Below, piece by piece: positions 21,723 to 23,763 of a stretch of DNA of 23,763 nt. A model generated the notes under the pieces. That model was not told the origin of the DNA and ran no database searches. It saw only the letters and a program-made list of their open reading frames with translations. The stretch spans positions 1 through 23,763 of the forward strand of contig CAYUKO010000052.1 of assembly GCA_964445375.1 (NCBI GenBank), written 5' to 3'. This DNA comes from COE1 sp964445375. GTDB lineage: Bacteria; Bacillota; Clostridia; Lachnospirales; Lachnospiraceae. Within the stretch, counting starts at the first letter, position 1, and every line of letters begins with the position of its first letter. The position numbers and the translations under genes were made by a program.

Positions 21723-23043
21723 TGTTTTTTGATAGCAATATGTTTCGGACGTCACCAAGAAAATACAAAGAACCAAAAATACAAATCACATCATCGGATG
21801 CGGCTTCTTCAAGTGCCTCCTGAATTGCGTCTTGAATTGTTTCATAAGGCGTAGCATTCGCATTATGAGAACGTAAGAAGGAAGCTAAATCTCTTGCGTC
21901 AAGTGCACGTGGTGATGGTGGTGTAATGGTTAGGAACTTTTTCGCAAGAGGAAGAACCGATAACATCATCTTATCGTAAGCTTTATCAGCAAGAACGCCG
22001 GTAATAAAAATTATTTTTTGCTTAGGGAAATAGCGGTTCAGGCTCTCGCATAACATAGCTACGCCATCTTCATTGTGGCTGCCGTCAATTACGATAAAAG
22101 GATTTGTGTTCATTAGTTCAAAACGCCCAATCCACTTCGCGTGTTCTAATCCAAGTCGGATATTTTTGTCGGAAATGGAATAGCCTTTTTGACGAAGCAA
22201 AAGCGCCGCATTTACAGCCATGGATGCATTCTTGATTTGATAATGTCCAAGCAATGAAATATGAAGTCCATCAAAGTGCCAGTGCTTGGAATCAGAAGAT
22301 AAATCAAAAGTCTGTCCGGCTAAGTCATAGGCTGTAGCGCATTCAGGCAATGTGGCTATATGCAAAGGTACATTCTGGTTGGAACAAACGTTATAGAATA
22401 CATTTTCCACTTCTTTATTTTGCGGATAGAGTAAAACCTCACAACCAGATTTGATAATGCCTGCCTTTTCTAATGCGATTTTTTCTAAGGTATCACCAAG
22501 AACCTGCGTATGATCAAGGCTTATTGACGTAATGATGGCAAAAAGCGGGGCAGGTATAACGTTCGTGGCATCCAGTCTTCCGCCAAGTCCAGTTTCTAAT
22601 ATGACGATATCACAGTTCTCCTGTAGAAAATAGAGAAAGGAAATGGAACATATTACTTCGAACTCAGATGGTAGAGCATCGCCATGCTGACGCATTTGTT
22701 CCGTTATTGCACATACCTTTGTAGCAAGTTTAGCAAGGGATTCCTTTGGAATTTCGCAATTGTTGATACGAATCTGCTCGGTGAAGCGTTCTACAAAAGG
22801 TGAAGTAAAGACTCCAACCTTATAACCGCTTTCTATTAAAATCTGATTCAAAAAAGCAGAGGTGGAGCCTTTTCCATTGGTTCCGGCAATATGAATGTAT
22901 TTCAAATGCTCCTGTGGATTTCCAAGGTAGGAAAGGAGCAGCGAAATGTTATCGAGGTTAAATGGATCCTTGCCCTTTTCTACATTATTAGGAGAAAAAG
23001 AAGGCATCTTGGCAAGATAATCGAGAAATTCGTTATAGTTCAT
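21706..23043 (-). CDS. folC: Folylpolyglutamate synthase / dihydrofolate synthase
   Basis: 445-aa Mur-ligase-family enzyme that adds glutamate to folates (and in many bacteria to dihydropteroate), which traps folate in the cell. The ATP loop is AGTNGKGST (residues 53-61). The LETGLGGRLDATNVI segment (about 150-164) and the SLDHTQVLG segment carry the family's metal and substrate residues. The C-terminal domain with VIDGSHNEDG is present, so it is full length. Its ATG overlaps the folT stop by one base (TAATG), which indicates coupled translation. The operon lies behind a THF riboswitch, so uptake and retention of folate share one control. The terminator stem begins within the last codons. Confidence 0.95.
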   Translation of the reverse strand: MNYNEFLDYLAKMPSFSPNNVEKGKDPFNLDNISLLLSYLGNPQEHLKYIHIAGTNGKGSTSAFLNQILIESGYKVGVFTSPFVERFTEQIRINNCEIPKESLAKLATKVCAITEQMRQHGDALPSEFEVICSISFLYFLQENCDIVILETGLGGRLDATNVIPAPLFAIITSISLDHTQVLGDTLEKIALEKAGIIKSGCEVLLYPQNKEVENVFYNVCSNQNVPLHIATLPECATAYDLAGQTFDLSSDSKHWHFDGLHISLLGHYQIKNASMAVNAALLLRQKGYSISDKNIRLGLEHAKWIGRFELMNTNPFIVIDGSHNEDGVAMLCESLNRYFPKQKIIFITGVLADKAYDKMMLSVLPLAKKFLTITPPSPRALDARDLASFLRSHNANATPYETIQDAIQEALEEAASDDVICIFGSLYFLGDVRNILLSKNKTRCR

Positions 23044-23558
23044 TATGCAAGAACCTTTCTGTTAAAAACTTTACTGGTTGATTTAATAATGAGAGTAAGC
23101 AAAATGGTATTCACTGGAAGCATAATGATTTCCTTTAAAGCTCGAGAGCTTACGACTGCGATAAAGCCATTGCCATAAAGGATAGAAAGCCATAGGCTGT
23201 TTAAGATAAAGCCAACAATAAGGGTATGAATACATTCTGCGAAAAAGATACGCCAGATGGTAATCTCTTTTTTGTGTAACAGGAAACCAAAAATAATACC
23301 GGAAACGGCAGCACTTATCGTAAAACCAGGAAAAAACGGACCAGTTGGTTTTACTATGAAAGCGATAATGTCAGAAAGTGCGCCAATAACGGAAGAAATG
23401 CCGGGGCCTAAGAGCATGCCGGAAACGGCAAGCATAAGAGAACCGAAGCGAATCTCGATAAATTGGTTAATTGGCAGGTTTAAGAATCCGAGAATTACGG
23501 ACAGGGCAATGAACATGCCGGATAGTGTTAGTGTTTTTACATTTTTTAATTGTGACAT
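23043..23558 (-). CDS. folT: Folate ECF transporter substrate-binding S component
   Basis: 171-aa membrane protein of the FolT family with about six hydrophobic helices. It starts MSQLKNVKTLTLSGMFIALSVILGF, the standard S-component N-terminus that contacts the ECF module, and contains the family stretch RFGSLMLAVSGMLLGPG...GALSDIIAFIVKPTGPFFPGF. It binds folate and needs the shared EcfA/A'/T energising module, which is not in this window. The ATG follows AAAGGAGGT at 8 nt. It is the first gene of the folT-folC operon and is controlled by the upstream THF riboswitch, which is strong independent support for the substrate. Confidence 0.93.
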   Translation of the reverse strand: MSQLKNVKTLTLSGMFIALSVILGFLNLPINQFIEIRFGSLMLAVSGMLLGPGISSVIGALSDIIAFIVKPTGPFFPGFTISAAVSGIIFGFLLHKKEITIWRIFFAECIHTLIVGFILNSLWLSILYGNGFIAVVSSRALKEIIMLPVNTILLTLIIKSTSKVFNRKVLA

Positions 23559-23564
23559 AAAATT

Positions 23565-23619
23565 ACCTCCTTTGCAGTATTTTCCTTTTACTACATCGGA
23601 GGTTCGATCTAGGATGTAG
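23565..23619 (-). promoter_or_regulatory. Expression platform: anti-SD hairpin between riboswitch and folT
   Basis: Minus strand: CTACATC (23619-23613) and GATGTAG (23597-23591) form a 7-bp stem with ACCTCC in its 3' loop part (23603-23598). That hexamer is fully complementary to the folT Shine-Dalgarno GGAGGT (23570-23565). No T-tract follows, so control is probably translational: the anti-SD is either held in the hairpin or pairs with the ribosome site. Confidence 0.6.
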
Positions 23620-23716
23620 CAGCGGGATGCGACCGCGGAACCGCAAGATAATATCTTTTCGTCCGGATGACAACTCCCTGTTCACCTGGCACTTAACGCT
23701 CCGTAGTCTACTCTGC
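23619..23716 (-). promoter_or_regulatory. THF (tetrahydrofolate) riboswitch aptamer
   Basis: Read on the minus strand, the leader begins GCAGAGTAGACTACGGAGCG, continues GTTAAGTGCC, GGTGAACAGGGAGTTGTC, then CGAAAAG, GCGGTTCCGCGGTCGCATCC and CGCTGC. This follows the THF-I class layout: AGAGUAG at the 5' end, GCGUUAAGUG, a three-way junction, the CGAA segment and a closing CGCAUCC with P1 formed by GCAG/CTGC. It sits directly upstream of folT, the classic location. Probably tetrahydrofolate binding lowers folT-folC expression. A -10-like TATGAT lies upstream at about 23742-23747, and its -35 falls at or beyond the window edge. Confidence 0.9.
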
Positions 23717-23763
23717 ATTGCATTTTTATTAAGTTACGCCCTATATCATATATGTATATGACC

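Overview
The window looks like a chromosomal segment of an anaerobic, low-GC Firmicute, most likely a gut Lachnospiraceae (Clostridia). The signs are AT-rich DNA, Gram-positive style Shine-Dalgarno sites and TTGACA/TATAAT promoters, a folate ECF transporter under a THF riboswitch, a PII protein without the uridylylation tyrosine, and several 'AAA-ATPase-like/PD-(D/E)XK' (DUF1703-type) genes, which are typically multi-copy in this family. There are no rRNAs, tRNAs, CRISPR arrays or intact insertion sequences.

Layout. 1-201 is a structured, non-coding leader of a PBECR4-like protein (202-789). 951-2546 is an intact AAA-ATPase/nuclease-fold protein. 2691-3485 is an LCM-type methyltransferase. 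3624-7733 is an operon of a TetR regulator and two half-size ABC exporters. 7807-10104 is a metal module: a CsoR-family repressor and a P1B-type ATPase, each with its own promoter and CsoR-like box. 10367-11993 is amt-glnK behind tandem hairpins. 12142-13116 (minus) is an AraC/PchR-like regulator divergent from a second half-size ABC pair (13316-16815). 16904-18344 is a second AAA-ATPase gene whose nuclease domain has been deleted out of frame. 18441-19007 (minus) is a second TetR regulator, divergent from an HXXEE membrane protein (19133-19642). 19757-20585 encodes a FeoB-associated/HMA fusion and a DUF3592-like membrane protein. 20742-21505 holds a tiny ORF and a GNAT acetyltransferase. 21640-21684 is the last trace of a third AAA-ATPase gene. 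21706-23716 (minus) is folT-folC behind a THF riboswitch.

How the genes work together. The clearest non-obvious signal is a 16-bp palindrome, RTTAG-N6-CTAAC. It lies just downstream of the -10 box of four separate transcription units: the methyltransferase, the AraC-linked ABC pair, the FeoB-associated/HMA gene and the GNAT gene. A fifth copy lies inside a larger perfect palindrome between the second tetR and the HXXEE gene. This points to one local regulon. The regulator may be that TetR protein or an iron-responsive DtxR/IdeR-like repressor outside the window. The cargo (siderophore-type ABC pair with a PchR-like activator, FeoB-associated/HMA protein) suggests iron or other metal/metallophore handling, but that is inference. 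Separate circuits cover copper-type stress (CsoR boxes), ammonium uptake (amt-glnK) and folate supply (THF riboswitch-folT-folC).
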